The position numbers were made by a program, and so were the translations under genes. From Candidatus Zipacnadia bacterium (lineage in GTDB: Bacteria; Armatimonadota; Zipacnadia; Zipacnadales; UBA5352), in assembly GCA_029821735.1 (NCBI GenBank), contig JALGSU010000019.1, positions 1 through 64,000 on the forward strand: 64,000 nucleotides of DNA, written 5' to 3'. Below, piece after piece: positions 62,454 through 64,000 of the stretch. Every line of letters starts with the position of its first letter. Within the stretch, counting starts at the first letter, position 1. Below the pieces are notes generated by a model that made no database searches, had not been told where the DNA came from, and saw only the letters and a list, made by a program, of their open reading frames with translations.

Positions 62454-64000
62454 ATGCCGAAGACCTTGCGACGCCCGGCCATTCTGCATCTGAGCACCTG
62501 CGCACTCATAGTGATGTGCGCGGTTCCTGCGCCCGCTGGGATCGCGCCGACCAGTGTAGCGGTGGTAGTCAACGCCGACAGTTGGGCGTCGATGACGGTC
62601 GCTAACGAGTTCATCCATCTGCGCGATATCCCTGGGCGCAATGTCGTGTATCTGGCAGGTCTACCTGAGTTTGAGTTAATCTCAGTGGAAGACTTCCGCG
62701 GGCTGATCCTCCGGCCCACGTTGGAAGCGCTTGAGCAGCGAGGGGTGGCGGGGCAGATAGACTGCATCGCGTGGGCTCCAGACATCCCGGCGTCCATTGC
62801 GGTGGCTCCGGACATGAAGGACTACAAGTTCCCGAAGACCATGACGCCGATCGCGGCGATCAACGGTCTTACGTTTCTGTACGCGAAAGTGATGGCCAGC
62901 AACAGCAAATATCTCGATCTGGCCGCGAACCGCTACGCCCGACTGCCGGAAGCCCTGTTGTCTGCGAAGCCAGTGCCTCGGGAACTCCAGGACGCGTATA
63001 TTGACGTGCTCCCGCTGATGAAGGATGAGAAGTGGGCTGAGGCGGCGGAGATACTCCTGCCGATCGCGGAGGCATCGCCGAACACGCCGGACGTGCTCTA
63101 CAACACTGCGTGCGTGCTCAGCCGCCTGGAGAGACCGGAAGAAGCCGTCTCAATGCTGCGACGCGCGGTTGCGGCGGGGTTTCTCGACTTCAATCGAATA
63201 GCAGGCGACGATGATCTGGCCGAACTGCGAGAGCGCGACGACTTCATCGCGCTGCTGGCCGAGGTGAAGCAAACGGACCTGGATGTGCAGCCCACTGTCG
63301 GCTTCCGGCATGCCATCGGTTGGGGCGAACAGGGCGAACCAACCGAGAACGGTGAGCACTACCTGTTGTCGACCGTGCTTGGTTGGACAAGTGGAAGAGG
63401 CAACTCGGTCGGCGAGGTGGTCGAATGCATGCGCCGCAGCGCAGCAGCCGACGGGACGCGGCCGTCGGGCAGCATCTACTACATGGTGAATGGCAACATC
63501 CGCTCGCGGACGCGCCAGTGGGGCTTCGGCTCCGCCATTGGCACGCTGATTGAACTCGGCGTCAACGCCGAAGCGGTTGACGGGGTGCTGCCGAAGGACA
63601 AGAGCGACGTCGCCGGGTTGATGGCCGGATCGGCGGCATTTGACTGGCCCAATTCAGGCAGCGCCCTGGTCCCGGGAGCCATCGCCGAGCACCTGACCAG
63701 CTTCGGGGGCGTATTGCGGGAGGGAGCCGGGCAGACACCAATCACGGAGTTCATACGCGCTGGCGCCGCGGGATCGGCAGGGACGGTCACCGAGCCCTAC
63801 GCTATTCAGGCGAAGTTCCCCGACCCGTTCGTGCAAGTGCACTATGCCCGTGGCTGCACGCTTGCGGAGGCATTCTACCAGTCCGTGCGAGGGCCCTACC
63901 AACTGCTCATCCTCGGTGACCCTATCTGCCGACCATGGGCCGACATCCCGGAGGTGATCGTCGAGGGGCTGGAGCCGGGCCAGATCGTCAACGACGCATT
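62454..64000 (+). CDS. TIGR03790-like secreted protein with TPR insert (partial)
   Basis: An open frame of 515 codons from ATG 62454 to the window end with no stop. The start lacks a strong ribosome site. A signal peptide-like N-terminus (LHLSTCALIVMCAVPAPAG) precedes SVAVVVNADSWASMTVANEF and LRDIPGRNVVYLAGLP, the opening of TIGR03790 proteins, and FQSVRGPYQ-type (FYQSVRGPYQLLILGDPICRPWAD, about 465-490) matches their end. Between, residues about 180-270 hold a TPR-like helical insert (DVLYNTACVLSRLERPEEAV, AGDDDLAELRERDDFIALLAEVK). The family is uncharacterised but common in Planctomycetes-type genomes. It is divergent from the GH106-like gene across a 157-base spacer. Confidence 0.72.
   Translation, partial: MPKTLRRPAILHLSTCALIVMCAVPAPAGIAPTSVAVVVNADSWASMTVANEFIHLRDIPGRNVVYLAGLPEFELISVEDFRGLILRPTLEALEQRGVAGQIDCIAWAPDIPASIAVAPDMKDYKFPKTMTPIAAINGLTFLYAKVMASNSKYLDLAANRYARLPEALLSAKPVPRELQDAYIDVLPLMKDEKWAEAAEILLPIAEASPNTPDVLYNTACVLSRLERPEEAVSMLRRAVAAGFLDFNRIAGDDDLAELRERDDFIALLAEVKQTDLDVQPTVGFRHAIGWGEQGEPTENGEHYLLSTVLGWTSGRGNSVGEVVECMRRSAAADGTRPSGSIYYMVNGNIRSRTRQWGFGSAIGTLIELGVNAEAVDGVLPKDKSDVAGLMAGSAAFDWPNSGSALVPGAIAEHLTSFGGVLREGAGQTPITEFIRAGAAGSAGTVTEPYAIQAKFPDPFVQVHYARGCTLAEAFYQSVRGPYQLLILGDPICRPWADIPEVIVEGLEPGQIVNDA

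Noticed and set aside
1..64000. tRNA, rRNA, integrase, transposase or phage genes
   Set aside because: No such sequence was recognised; I could not run a covariance search, so a degenerate tRNA could be missed.

Overview
This window comes from a GC-rich bacterium with Gram-negative-type (diderm) features: a 1171-residue protein ends in a TonB-receptor-like outer-membrane barrel with a terminal Phe, and there are several lipoboxes. Ribosome binding sites are mostly strong GGAGG-type, and GTG starts are common. The gene families (GH106-like hydrolase, DUF4838, TIGR03790, DUF3604, type I sulfatase, neutral-ceramidase-like, Gfo/Idh/MocA) suggest a polysaccharide-degrading heterotroph of the Armatimonadota, Planctomycetota or Hydrogenedentota sort. 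The sequence alone does not settle the phylum. I see no tRNA, rRNA, CRISPR array, transposase or phage gene.

Region 1 (1-15.7 kb). After a partial secreted Ig/PKD-like protein on the minus strand, seven co-directional paralogues fill 924-15728. Each has a signal peptide, one N-terminal carboxypeptidase-regulatory-like domain, sometimes a PPC-like domain, and 4 to 9 tandem copies of a ~92-residue Kre9/KNH-like Ig-fold repeat with a TPNDGxFxWxVP signature. There are about 38 repeats in all. Copy number differs between genes, a recent 1850-bp duplication is visible, and one member is frame-broken. This is the most distinctive feature of the window.

Region 2 (15.7-32.5 kb). An operon (21484 to 15744, minus) encodes a ceramidase-like protein, a TIM-barrel/DUF4832-like protein, an alpha/alpha-toroid-like protein and a PHP/DUF3604-like protein. 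A secreted NHL propeller (plus strand) follows. A second minus-strand run (31058 to 22548) encodes a TIM-barrel protein, a sulfatase, an oligogalacturonate-lyase-like propeller, an ICMT-like methyltransferase, a DUF4838 alpha-glucuronidase-like enzyme, a UroD-like protein and a nuclease-fold/winged-helix protein. A CE7-type esterase faces away from this run and ends at a clear hairpin terminator.

Region 3 (32.6-51.1 kb, all minus). The genes are a GT-C membrane glycosyltransferase, a five-bladed-propeller hydrolase, a transglutaminase-like protein, a DUF4091-like protein, a Gfo/Idh/MocA oxidoreductase, then a tight three-gene operon (CHASE2 histidine kinase, FecR-TPR-barrel protein, lipoprotein), a TAG-interrupted small gene, a nitrilase and a cyclophilin lipoprotein.

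Region 4 (51.2-64 kb). An operon carries an M28 peptidase lipoprotein, an FAD oxidoreductase, a NapH-like 4Fe-4S membrane protein (frame-broken) and twin small secreted proteins. Next come a GT-C/GT2/DUF2064 glycosyltransferase group, a DUF547 protein with a 51-residue membrane protein, a frame-broken GH106-like hydrolase, and a TIGR03790-like protein that runs off the window.

Four loci (about 9.17, 54.14, 55.05 and 61.67 kb) look like short internal deletions that each shift the frame by the same amount. This may reflect assembly artefacts rather than biology and affects how those genes should be read.
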